This document shows, in pieces, positions 26,020 through 36,710 of a stretch of 64,000 nt of DNA (position 1 is the stretch's first letter; the number at the start of each line of letters is the position of its first letter). The translations under genes and the position numbers were made by a program. Below the pieces are notes generated by a model. The model was not told the origin of the DNA. It searched no databases and saw only the letters and a list, made by a program, of their open reading frames with translations. The DNA is from Sipunculus nudus (Eukaryota > Annelida > Sipuncula > Golfingiida > Sipunculidae), in contig CM049318.1 of the NCBI GenBank assembly GCA_026874595.1, positions 53,545,250 through 53,609,249 on the forward strand, written 5' to 3'.

Positions 26020-29000
26020 ATGACGGACCAGGCCGGGTCCGGGAAAAGGAAACGTGACGATTCGCCAGACCTGTTCGCTTCAAGCTCCAGCGAGACGGAG
26101 GGTAAGCTGCACTTCACGCTGTTTCGTTTTTCCGTTTACTCAGATCAGCTCATCATCAGTTTTACACTTAGATGTGTGTGTGTGTGTTAAACACCCACAA
26201 TATGTATCCATTCAAGGTCTGACAATAATTTATCGAGTGTCATCTTTCACTTAAAGTAACATCAATCAACTTACTATTACTGACAGTGACACTAGTACAC
26301 TGTTAATGAAGCATGAAACTGATCAGTGCATGAACAACGCCATTTTAGCCTATTGCTATTGCAAATATCACACCATGTAAGACCTTTTCCTTCATCTGTC
26401 ACACTTTGTTATGGTAAATGCAGATCCAGTCCCCTATAAATCTTCTCATTTGTTTATCAAGTTTGGTTGTTATCATTGTTTAAAATAATGATAAGACTTT
26501 AAGAAAGGCAATTAACAATGCCAGTGCAGTTGCTTGCAGATGTGGACCCTGAGCTTCAGTGTATACTTCACATCTGATATGAGATATTGCACTGTGTGTA
26601 TGGAAATATGTTTAAAAATTAATTATAAGTTTAAATGGAAAGTGTGTCTCACACTTTAAAATAAACATAGGAGAATTATCATCATTAAAAGTATGCACAT
26701 CATCAGGGTGCATAGAAAACTAAATCACATTTTTTTTCCAATCTTACAAGTGGGATGGTGAAAGAACGAGCAATACACATGGTGTACATAATAAAAAATA
26801 AGCCATACTAATGGAAAATGAATTTTTATTTCCGACTTTTTATTTTTGCAGGTCCATCCCAGGATTCCAGCAGTCAAGGCAGCAGCAGTGGAAAGACAGT
26901 GTCTCTGCTCAAAGGTAGGTAATATGATTATATATTATTTTCTGTTTTAATCATATATTAAGATTTTCTTTGACACTCTGTGTCAAATATATGTATGTAA
27001 ACACAGCAGATGATAATCACTAGGATGCATAAAGAAATAGTTTTTTTTTTAATTTTACAAATATAGTGGGATGAAACAACAAATTGCGTATAAAAAACAA
27101 GGTGTGCAAAATAATAATTTATTTCACATTCCTACTTGTAAGTAACATTTATTTTCTGTCCAATTTGCAGGTCCACTCCAGGATTCAAGCAGCCAAGGCA
27201 GCAGTAGTGGAAAGTCTGTGTCTCTGCTAAAAGGTAGGTAATGTAATAATTGTACTTTTTTTAGAGTTTTTCTTGTACACTCTTTGGCAAAGGATGCATA
27301 TATAGCAGAGGACTGTCACCAGGATGCTAAAGATAACTAAATTACATAAATATTTTCCCCCAAAATGTTACAGATGGAAGTTGCTTATGATAAACATGAG
27401 TGTGTTTCTTGCATACTCCATGCCAGAGTATGCACATTATTCAATTTACACCCATATACAAGTTCAAAATATTGTTGTATCCTTGGCCTTGTTAATTATG
27501 CACACAGTGTTCTAACATATCAGGTCAGCAGTGTATATTATGTTTAATGTATTTAAATAATTTTTTTGTTTATCACTTCAGCAGGCCCAGCAGGCTCATC
27601 TCAACATTCCAGTAGCCAAAGCAGTAGTAGTGAGAAGTCAGTTTCACTGCTTAAAGGTAAGCACAACAGTAACTTTATTGAATTAAGCCTGGCACAACTT
27701 TATGACTGTACCGAGTTAACTTAGACTGACACTGTTATTAAAAAGAGGGGAGTGGAACCTGTTTTTACCTTCAACTCTGTATTACTGGCACCTATTTTTG
27801 GTCATTATAGAAGGTCTCTTGCTTTTCCTACTACGGGCACCTCTCTTCCATGAAAAATATATTCTCCCGTCAGTGGCCTTAATTTTGAGGTTCTGCTATG
27901 TTTGTGTTTATTTAAAGCATCCAGATCAGTGTCAACTGGGTCACATGTCATTTAAATTCTGACAAACTGTTTGGGTGTCTGTGCATTTCATTGAGAATGT
28001 ATTTTCAATATTGTACCAGTATAGTGCAAATAGGCTAAACCTAATTAATTTTAACTTTCAAATTAAAGTGCAGTATTCAGTAAAAATGAATGTTTCACTG
28101 AGGCTTATTATTGTTGTGATGTTTTTTCAATTAACCATATTTGAACCATATTTGTCAGAATGCGACTAAGTAAATGCCCAGTGATATTTCCTTATCCGTG
28201 TCACCACTAAGAATGCACTGGTGTTGCTTTATTTAATATTACTACTAACAAAAGGTATAGTGAACTGTGGTATTATTATTAGAAGAGGCTGATAAATTGG
28301 CATCATATCATAAATGTATAGAAGAGGCAAGTAAATTGGCATGGTGTCATAAATGTGTACACATCTAAACAAGAAATGTTATCTAAGAATACCATACTGG
28401 AGATCCTCATAAAAATAAATGTTTCAGACACAATAAGATCTCATTTAATATTTATATTAAAACAGTAAACAATTACTTCTCTGCACCCACTAGGGTAAAC
28501 AGAATGGCCAGCCCTTGGCCTCTTTGGATGACAACTGTTTGAAAGTGGGGGTGGGACATATAGTCATTCCTTAGAAGCTAACCCTGTTTATATTGGGTAT
28601 TATCCTTAAATGTCAGCAGCATTTACATTGTAGTATATTTTGAAGTATTCATGATATTTTACTTACACTTTAAGTTTTATGCAAGTATATTTAAAGATTT
28701 AAAAATGACTGAAATAATAACAGTGTTTTTCAAATTTCATTTATTTGAACTGGTTTTATTTTTTTTCAGGACACCAGGTATCACTGCCCAAGCCTGACAG
28801 CAAGGAACACCCACTGGTAGTAAGCAGTTCCAGCCAGTCTGCAGAAGACCTTCCACAGGAAGACACAGACTGTGTGTGGTGCTTTAGCAGGCCAGATAGC
28901 CAGTGTCCGTACCATACCAGTCACAAAACACCCTCCAGTCCAAAGGCAGGAACCAGTACAGCAAGGGGCAATCAAGACTGTTTGTGGTGCAATCCTAAGC

Positions 29001-29146
29001 CAGACAGTCAGTGTCCGCACCATTCGGGTGGAGTGCCACCACTACCACTGCCGTCAAAACGGACCCAATTCTCAAGTGAAGAATACGACTGTCCTTTTTG
29101 TGATAGTAAAACTAAAGCCATCTGCCCTTTCAACAAGAAGAAATAG
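26020..29146 (+). CDS. Accessory zinc-knuckle protein of the RAG-like element (left copy), five exons
   Basis: Exons 26,020-26,101, 26,852-26,914, 27,171-27,233, 27,582-27,656 and 28,770-29,146 have GT-AG borders and matching phase 1, and give an uninterrupted 219-residue product. The start has a basic patch (GKRKRDD) and an acidic/Ser-rich stretch. Exons 2-4 are tandem-duplicated Ser/Gln-rich units, each ending SVSLLK or TVSLLK. The last exon has three repeats of C-x2-C-x7-C-x2-H at residues 129-143, 165-179 and 202-216; the last ligand is Asn here and His in the right copy. The repeat core is DSQCP. Function is unknown: nucleic-acid or protein binding is inferred only from the spacing of Cys and His. 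It lies first inside the transposon end, upstream of RAG2L. Confidence 0.75.
27171..27233 (+). other. Duplicated exon (second of three Ser/Gln-rich exons)
   Basis: Exons at 26,852-26,914 and 27,171-27,233 are both 63 bp and nearly identical (Q-D-S-S-S-Q-G-S-S-S-G-K). The exon at 27,582-27,656 is a 75-bp diverged third copy. All are multiples of three in the same phase, so any can be skipped without a frameshift. The third has a tandem CAG CAG acceptor (27,579-27,584). Confidence 0.75.
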
Positions 29147-29869
29147 TCATGGTGAGATCTTTCTTAACAGTTTATTTTGTTGCATAGTTTCAGTCCTTAA
29201 ACATAATGTTCAATTGTTAGTGGAGTTCTTTTGATGATTTTGTAGACTTGACTTAATTGCTAGTCCATAGCAGCTGTAGGACATACATTTAGTATGGCAA
29301 TAATGCAGACTTTGCTAAAAAATAAGTCCGGCACAGTACAAGTCAAAGGTTTAATTAGTTATTGTCAGTAGGAAAAGCTAAATTTCTATTATCATTTCAC
29401 TGTAACAGAACCTTTTTATATTATTATTACACAAATCAGAAATGCGCAATCTGAAGAATGCATGGCTTTGCCATATGTGGAAGGGGGGGGGGGTTGAAGG
29501 CATACCCTAATAGAGGCAGACTGGCAGTCTGACTGGTACGGCCGTGTGTATGCATCAATTTATGTGTGCTTCAAGCTTTCTGTAAACTATTTTGTTTCAG
29601 ACATACATCAAAGACTTGAAAATAACTTAGTTTATAGACATCTATAAACACTAGCAGTTTGTTCTGAATTTATTTTTTTTTTAATTTTTTGTAGTGTGAG
29701 CCAGATACATCCGAGACAAATCAACCATGGAAGATCAAAAGCTTACAGCAGCACACAACTGACAAAAGAAAAGTAAGTAGAAAGCGGCATGCACTTCATG
29801 TTGCGAATGCTGATGTATATCCTGCAGAAGGACACTCAGCATGTAAGATAAGTCCGAATCAGTGCGACC

Positions 29870-29871
<2 letters not shown>

Positions 29872-29935
<64 letters not shown>
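29872..29935. repeat. TA microsatellite in the RAG2L intron
   Basis: About 32 TA units lie just before the kelch exon acceptor. The right copy has only about five units (near 41,830-41,841), so the tract expanded or contracted after the arms were duplicated. Confidence 0.9.
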
Positions 29936-29938
<3 letters not shown>

Positions 29939-31169
29939 AAGGAGGGTGCCGGTTTACTGAGGACATGACTTGGTCTACAAGTTCCCACATTATCAGGTAT
30001 AAATTTTCTACAATGGGTGGAGATCTGGAGCTGAAAGAAGTCAAAGTGTTCAAAGAGACACATGGGGCCAATATACCACCATTGCTTAGCCCAAGTCTAG
30101 TAGAGGGAGAGACCAGTGGGACAAACCACCACCAGTTGATACTGTTTGGTGGTCTTGAACATGAGAGATATATACACACAAATGATCTATACATGCTGTC
30201 TTTGTCGGTTTCTGGACAAAATAATTAAATGACAGCCAGTCTTCATATGGGGCAGTCCCCTTCTGTCATGGGACCTGGCTTAGATTAGGTTCCTGTGCAA
30301 ACCGGGGATGTGCCATCAGGGCGATATGGGCGATCATTGACAAGAATTCAGTGGTGACATTGTGAACTATGCGGACCAGCTATTCAGGTCAACATGTGAT
30401 GACCAATGTGTGTACATATTGGAAGTCCAAGGCAACATAGCCAAATGGCAGAAGTTTCAAATGGGACCTGAGGTGACGAGAGCTTTTCACTCTGCGATTA
30501 TGGGCCCTAATCAAAATGTTTTCATCTGTGGGAGTATCAGAAATCTGGGCACAAACCCACAGCGGTTACCCATCACCCATGTCACTCTGTTGAAACTGTA
30601 TGATGGTGACATTGTCAGTTCAGTTTTGTTTAAAACTGGCAGTCCTACCCTGTACCTCTCTAGCCCTGCCATAAACATTGTAGGCACACAGATACTTGTG
30701 TATGGCGGGTATGGTTGTGATACCTCAGACGTAACTGGAGACAGGTATCCACCGGTTAGCAGTGCCCTGGTGACAATTGAGGGAGACTCGGGAGATTTTA
30801 AAATCACCCAGTTTGATGAACAATTTGCTTCAGCAGGTTGTTCTTTGATACAACTTGAACAAAATCTTTTCCTGATAGTAAGTGGGACATCTCAGGCTGT
30901 TAATGTCTTGAGCAAACAAATTTTGAAGCAGACACTTGTGCACATGACACTTGCAAAATTTCACAGTAAGCAGTATTACCAGTGTCTTGGATACAATGTG
31001 ACTTAATTTGTCAACAATGGTACCATCAGTTTTGTTTAAATCTTCTTCAGGTGCCCAAAGGTAAATACAAATATCCGAAATGTAAAAAAAAATCCAGAAA
31101 GAGGAAAGGTAAGCGCTAGGCCAAAGACCTGTTTCTACTAAGATTTCAAATGCCTATGTTTATTACATT

Positions 31170-31440
31170 TCAATTTTTTGTATTGTCTGTATCAGATTTT
31201 ATTCTGTAATGTATCTTCAACTTGCTTGAGATGTTGCCATACATATTTCTTTTCTCAAAGGTATTTATTTTCAAATGAAGGGCATCAGTGTGAAATGTAT
31301 TTTTTGTAATTGCATCTTTGAATTTACTATTCAATATACAAGAATGAAATGTTAAGGCTGTTCTGAGGATTTTTTTAAAGTACTTTATTTTTAATATCTT
31401 GGACTTTTTCTGGTCTAAATGTGCCAAACATTTGTGAAAA
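31170..31440 (-). other. Conserved open frame antisense to the RAG2L intron (left copy)
   Basis: A Lys/Asn-rich frame of about 85 codons shares TALTFHSCILNSKFKDAITK with a 92-codon frame at 40,298-40,576 in the right arm. The left copy has one extra base near its start, which changes the first residues. It resembles no family I know. It lies downstream of RAG1L in the same direction, inside the intron before the last RAG2L exon. It may be chance openness in conserved intron sequence. Confidence 0.3.
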
Positions 31441-31989
31441 CTTGCTCATGTGAATATTTAATTGTTCCTATGTGTATGTTAATTTTTTTTAATATATACT
31501 TAGAATATTAGATCACATTCAAATCCTCTGGGCAGGTTTTACAAATTGCTTATTTCAAGTAAATGTACCCAGCATGCAGCATAGTATATACTTTATAAGC
31601 AGGGTATTTTGTGTTCCTCACTGCTTTTCTTTTATGCAGATATATGCCACACTAGTAAACATTCCATCAAGAGGTTATGGAAGAATAACCTGGATCAAGC
31701 ATATTGGCATATTCTAAAACTTTCAGACATCCACACCAGTGATGAATTTGAAACAGTCTTGGATAAATATAAACTGGTAAAGATAGGATGATTTCATGGC
31801 CACTGATTTCTTGCTCACATAAAATTTTTCTATTGTTTCTTACATTAAATTAAAAACTAAATATAGAGAAGTAAAGAAGTTCAAAACATAAGCAACAGCT
31901 GAGTGATTTATTTCCTTTACCTCCAATTATAATATCTGGTTCACAAGGTATCACTTGCATGAAGCTTAAACTGATAACATTTGGTAAAG

Positions 31990-32476
31990 ACGAAAAAGAA
32001 AAATATATATAGATATTTACGTCAATAAGACATGCTCAGATCTCAAAACAAGTCAGTATTTTGTATGCTTTACAGCTCATACTCATAATATTTTACATGT
32101 ATATTGTTACATATTTATTATTTATAGGTTGTAAACAAGTGAACGGGTTACACATATCAACTGAATCCATATATACACGTCAATATGACATACTGAGATC
32201 ACAAAACGAGTCAGTATTTTGTACGCTTTACAGCTCATACTCATAATCTTGTCATATATATTGTTACATATTTATTATTTATAGGTTTTATAACAAGCGA
32301 GCAGGTTTCTCATATTACATTCACACATATCAATATGACATACTTAGATCTCAAAACAAGTCAGTATTTTGTATGCTTTACAGGTCATACTCATAATATT
32401 GTACATGTGTATTGTTACATATTTATGATTTCTAGGTTGTAAACAAGTGAACGGGTTACATTTATCAAGTGATATA

Positions 32477-32515
<39 letters not shown>

Positions 32516-33030
32516 CTCTGAAGAAAAACAACACTATTAATTCACAACAGACTGTTTCACCATTCCATTTCGAAACTCTACTCTACTCTATATATATATA
32601 TATATATATATACGTCAATATGACATGCTCAGATCTCAAAACGAGTCAGTACTTTGTACGCTTAACAGCTCATACTCATAATATTGTCATATATATTGTT
32701 ACATATTTATTATTTATAGGTTTTACAACAAGCGAGCAGGTTTCTCATATTACATTTACACATATCAATATGACATACTTAGATCTCAAAACAAGCTAGT
32801 ATTTTGTATGATTTACAGGTCATTCTCATAATATTGTACATGTATATTGTTACATATTTATGATTTATAGGTTTTAACAAGTGAACAGGTTACATATATT
32901 AAGTGATATAAACATATATATAAATACGTCAATATGACATGCTCAGATCTCAAAACAGTCAGTATTTTGTATGCTCAACAGCTCATACTCATAATTTTGT
33001 ACATGTATATTGTTACATATTTATTATTTA
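31990..33030 (+). repeat. ~155-bp tandem repeat between RAG2L and RAG1L (left arm)
   Basis: About six imperfect units, each holding TCAATATGACAT-CTCAGATCTC, then GTATTTTGTATGCTTTACAGC, then ATTGTTACATATTTAT and a TATAGGTT segment. The right arm has the equivalent array at about 38,860-39,610 with fewer units. It occupies the gap between the convergent 3' ends of RAG2L and RAG1L. Confidence 0.8.
32484..32612 (-). repeat. TA-flanked insertion in the tandem array, related to 12.8-13.07 kb
   Basis: Inside the left array, TA runs border TAACTCTGAAGAAAAACAAC and the following bases, the reverse complement of the duplicated block at 12,822-12,872 and 13,017-13,066. The right array lacks it. This fits a small TA-targeting non-autonomous element inserted after the arms were duplicated. 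Confidence 0.65.
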
Positions 33031-33565
33031 TAGGTGATGTGACCATCTTAGATCATATTTGAGTTGAGAAGTGTTGTACGTATTTATGCATTTTTCATAG
33101 AATTATAGGGATAAGGTACATTTACACACATACATTTTTTGGCATAAAAACAAAATATTTTGTGATACATTTGAAGTCCATACATGATAATATAATATTC
33201 AAATATCTCAAAGGTCATATCATTATGTATTGCATACACTTTACATACCAAAATGGTGCTGTACATGTGTTTTTATAGTGTATAAGTAGTTTGACATTTT
33301 CTTTTCAGAAGATATATTAGTATTGTATATGAGTTTGCATACTTTAGTTAGCACTACGTTTTACATATATATATATATTCAAGTGTTTTCATATTTTCTG
33401 TATCAAGTCAATAAATGTGTAATTGTTTTGTATCACAATATTTTGCTTATGCTTCAGTGATTAAAACCATTTTCTATCTCATGTTGCTAAAAAAGATAAT
33501 GCTGATACAATGTGATTATTAAATCATTTTTAATGCACATGTTTTGTCTGTTGTGCAAGTGAAAA

Positions 33566-36450
33566 TCAAAAGATCTCATCTGACAGGCTCACTTGGATTT
33601 CCTTTGGGCAGGTTAGTTTATTATGTCCTGTGTTCCCACATGTTCCACATTTGTATTTCTGATGTGTCACTGTGGAGAGTGTCTGAAGGCTTGGTGAACT
33701 GTATAGCCAGTGAAATTTCAGGACATGCACTAATCCCTGATGTGTACTTCCCTTCGCTGATAGGTTTTTTCTGATATGCCTGAAGAGTTTATTTCCTACC
33801 TCCAGACCCTCTCCGCTCATTCCACCTATTGTGTGCAGGGAACTTTCATCGGATAGTAGTTCTTGTACATGTTCCACCAATTTGTGCATGTAGTTAGGCC
33901 ATTTGGCAAATTCAAAGTTTTCCTTCATCATTTTAGCAAATGACACTGCTATAGCTTTGTATCCACAAATCATGGCATGTGTTGGTTTGCTTGACCTGTA
34001 AACTTGTCTCATTTGGCGAAATTTGTCCATCACCAATAAAAAAAATTTTCTTGTCAGGTCCATCCTTGATAAGTGCAGCAACCTTGTTTGCATTCTCTGC
34101 CTGGAACAGCATCCTGGCATAATTTCCAGGCATTAGTATAATTTCAACACTGCCAATCTCCCTTCTGATGTGTTTATCAAATTTGGCCTCTGCATCTGCC
34201 AGGTTTGGTTTGATGGCAGCAGTCTCCTCCCATTGCCTTATGCCAGCAATCAATCTGATGATCAACTTCTTAAAAAACCTTGCCATGTTAATGTCTGCAT
34301 GGGTTGCATCTAGCATGCGTTCGTTTGGCTGAGACATGAGCAGTGGCACAGATTTCACCCCCTATGCCACTTTAGACATGACCTTGGTGCCAAGGTTGTC
34401 AGGATTGGCCTTCAGATAATCAGCTAAATAATGGGTTTCTTCCCTAGTTCTAACTATCTTGAAATCCTCCACATACTCTCTTGCTGAATGTTCTGTTGCA
34501 TGGCAAAGGGTGCAAATAAAACTTGACCCGGCACCCTGGAGTCCACCAAATGCACGGTCATATTTCTCATCTTCCATTGGTGAGAAAAAAAAAACAAACT
34601 CATATTACCTAAATAGGTTTTCTTTAACTTTAACAGACAGGAGTTTATTCCTTGAAGACGTCCTTTCAGTTTCAATAGGTGCAAGACAGATGGTTGCAGC
34701 AGACTTGTTGTTTTCATCAGCAAGTGCCTCCAGCAATGGACGGTTGGAACGGACTGAATTAGGTGTCTCACACTCGTACACAACAAATTTTTTGCCATCC
34801 ATATTAACATGTATTTCAAGTATACAAAAAGCAAATTGAAATGTTTTATCAGGCAATTTTCTGTTACCTTTCTCCTTATAAACAGAGCATTCCCCCATGC
34901 CATCTCTTCCATCTTTTATCACTGCTGTGAGCACTGCATCATGACTATCAAACTCCAGCATGTCCAGCCCTTCCTCTACCATAGGGTAAAATTCTTTTAA
35001 TGTTGAGGCCAATGCATCTGGATAGTGCCACCTCAGGCCTTTGCAGTTTGGAGGTAACAGTTCTGGAAATCCTGTTGAGAAATTTGCCATCACATCAACA
35101 GGCCTTGAATCCTTGGCAGGATTATGCTCAAAAGTCATATCATGTTCAGGGTCTGTTAAATTGTACTCACAAGCAGGGGGCACTAATTCAGCCTCAACCT
35201 TATTCAGTTCATCAGGGCTTGGAATCACAGTGTCATGTTTATGCTTTAAAATCTCATACTGTCTTCTGTACTTGGACTTACTCTGAAGACTCTCAACCCT
35301 TATTGCTAAGCTTTCTTTGGCTGTCATCTTACTTGATCCCATGGAATCCCACATATCCTGCAGTTTTAATGACAACTCAGTTTCATCCTGTAACTGAAGT
35401 TCATTTTTCAACATGAAAAATTAAACATCAACAATGTTTTCATAATGTTCAGTGCAATAGGAACGAACACTGTAGATCAAGTTCTTGATTCTATCCCTTT
35501 TCACACACCCTGGGTTTGCCTGGTTCAAGTTCATTTTTGTATCTCTTGGTCTGACAGAACGTTTCCTTGGCTCAGCTAGTAAAGCTCTGCTATACCTGCC
35601 ATAGGTACATATTTTTTCATGTTCACACAATTTATCAAACTTAAATTCTTTCTTACAACCTTTGTCAACATATCTGCACTTAACATGAATTTCTTCTGTC
35701 ACCATGGATACCATATGTGTAGCATCATATAAGTCATCATCCCCCATGACTGATCTGCATATTGGGCAAGCACCGCCATTACTAAGTAGACCTCTAACAC
35801 ATGTATAACAAAGAATATGTTTACATGATGTTATAAAGCGCTGTTTGTTACCACCTATGCATTCACAATATCCACATTTAACTCTGGCAGCAATGTGTTT
35901 TTCTACACACCTATCATATCTCACGTGTGTCTCACATGCCAATTTGTCTTCGGTTTGAAATGTCCCTGACCTGGAGATGTTGTTGCAAACAGTTTCAGTT
36001 TTTTTCCTTGCAGGAGGTGTGGTTGCCTTTCTTTCTAGGCTAGTAGGACTGGTTACCTTAGGTGTTTTTTTTTTGGGGGGGTGTTTTTCTCGGTGTTTTC
36101 CTCTTCTCCCAACCACAGATATTACAATTTCCAGAATGAGGCTCAAAATGAAAAACCTCAGTTATTCTTGTAGAAATCCTTTTTCTGTCTCACCTTCCCT
36201 TCTTAACCCTGTGCAGCATTCGGTCACAAGACAGACAAATAAATGGGGGATGAACACCTTGAATATCATTGTCCAGGTCATAATTGAAATGAAAAGCAAT
36301 GGTGCTTTTATAGTCTGAAATTGGAACGAGATTTCTCCCTTGTACTTGGCTGGTGGGCTTTCCACAAACTCGACAGTGAAGTAACAACTTTTTGATATGG
36401 TCATCAGGAATATCCCTTCTGCTAGATTCAGCTGATAGGCTCTCCATCAT
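33566..36450 (-). pseudogene. RAG1L: RAG1-like transposase, left copy (nearly complete, four disabling lesions)
   Basis: Exon 1 is 36,450-36,194 and contains CRVCGKP, then GVHPPFICLSCDRMLHR, matching the RAG1 N-terminal zinc-binding region. Exon 2 runs from 36,141 and holds a Lys/Pro-rich linker, a C3HC4 RING (CGYC, SCKHILCYTC, CPIC) and a following C2H2-like finger. The core follows in the same exon. The DDE residues are present: Asp in RDGMGE (34,902-34,904), Asp in MEDEK (34,569-34,571, exactly 19 residues before CTLC as in RAG1) and Glu in SGEGLEVGNKLF (33,809-33,811). Zinc ligands CTLC and H-x4-H (MHKLVEH) are kept. A C-terminal CCHC knuckle (CGTCGNTGHNKLTC) follows. Lesions: TAA 35,421-35,423, TAA 34,605-34,607, TAG 34,362-34,364, and a 1-bp loss near 34,037-34,050. 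Confidence 0.93.
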
Positions 36451-36710
36451 ATTCTAATATTTCTCTGAAAATAAAAAAGTTAAACATATTTTGGAATGTT
36501 ATATATATAGGGGAATATTTTATAAACCTACACAAATAAGGCCAAAAAATTTAAAGGTATGATTCTCAGGCACCGCCCGCATTAATTTTAAACCCCCGCA
36601 TCAAAAAATTTATTTTGATTTTCAACAGAAACTTACCGATTTTGAGTTTCAGCCGCTAGGATATTTCGTTCAAGTAGATAAAATCATACAATTTCCTTTG
36701 TTATGGAACA
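35149..36710. other. Loop between the RAG arms
   Basis: Unique to one side. It holds the RAG1L N-terminal coding region of the left copy (to 36,450) and about 260 bp of non-RAG sequence. That part includes TTAAAGGTATGATTCTCAGG and, at 36,665-36,706, CGTTCAAG-AGATAAAAT...TTTCCTTTGTTAT, both resembling pieces of 58,200-58,420. No CACTTAC-type end is seen here. Confidence 0.7.

Larger units (their letters stand above)
29695..31791 (+). pseudogene. RAG2L: RAG2-like kelch protein, left copy (broken)
   Basis: Exons: 29,695-29,772 (starts CEPDTSETNQ), the main kelch exon from 29,945 to about 31,040, 31,051-31,108 (ends in basic KKKSRKRK) and 31,640-31,791 (C-terminus, ends DKYKLVKIG). Kelch-type Gly-Gly strands are visible: LILFGG near 30,140 and ILVYGGYGC near 30,690. 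RAG2 is the partner of the RAG1 recombinase and folds as a six-bladed kelch propeller. Lesions: 2 extra bases at the end of the first exon compared with the right copy, TAA at 30,226-30,228, TAG near 30,286, a 44-bp deletion near 30,350 removing the SYILIGG strand, and TAA at 31,004-31,006. No PHD finger motif is seen after the propeller. The junction between the kelch exon and 31,051 is not resolved. Confidence 0.85.
25743..35148 (+). repeat. Left arm of the RAG palindrome
   Basis: Mirror image of 36,711-45,969, with only a few differences per hundred bases in exons and introns, plus small indels. The inner breakpoint is at TGAACATGATATG inside RAG1L. Beyond it the left copy continues with RAG1L sequence while the right copy changes to unrelated DNA. 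Confidence 0.9.

Noticed and set aside
31601-31640. Separate gene starting at the ATG at 31,609
   Set aside because: The ATG lies in intron sequence before a good acceptor (TTTTATGCAG); the following 152 bp join in phase to the preceding RAG2L exon.
34459-35416. Plus-strand frames of 126-138 codons over RAG1L
   Set aside because: They are antisense shadows of RAG1L with no features of their own.
35421-36146. Independent RING E3 ligase gene
   Set aside because: The RING and following finger are in the same strand and frame as the RAG1L core and are preceded by a spliced exon with the RAG1 N-terminal zinc motif, so they belong to RAG1L.
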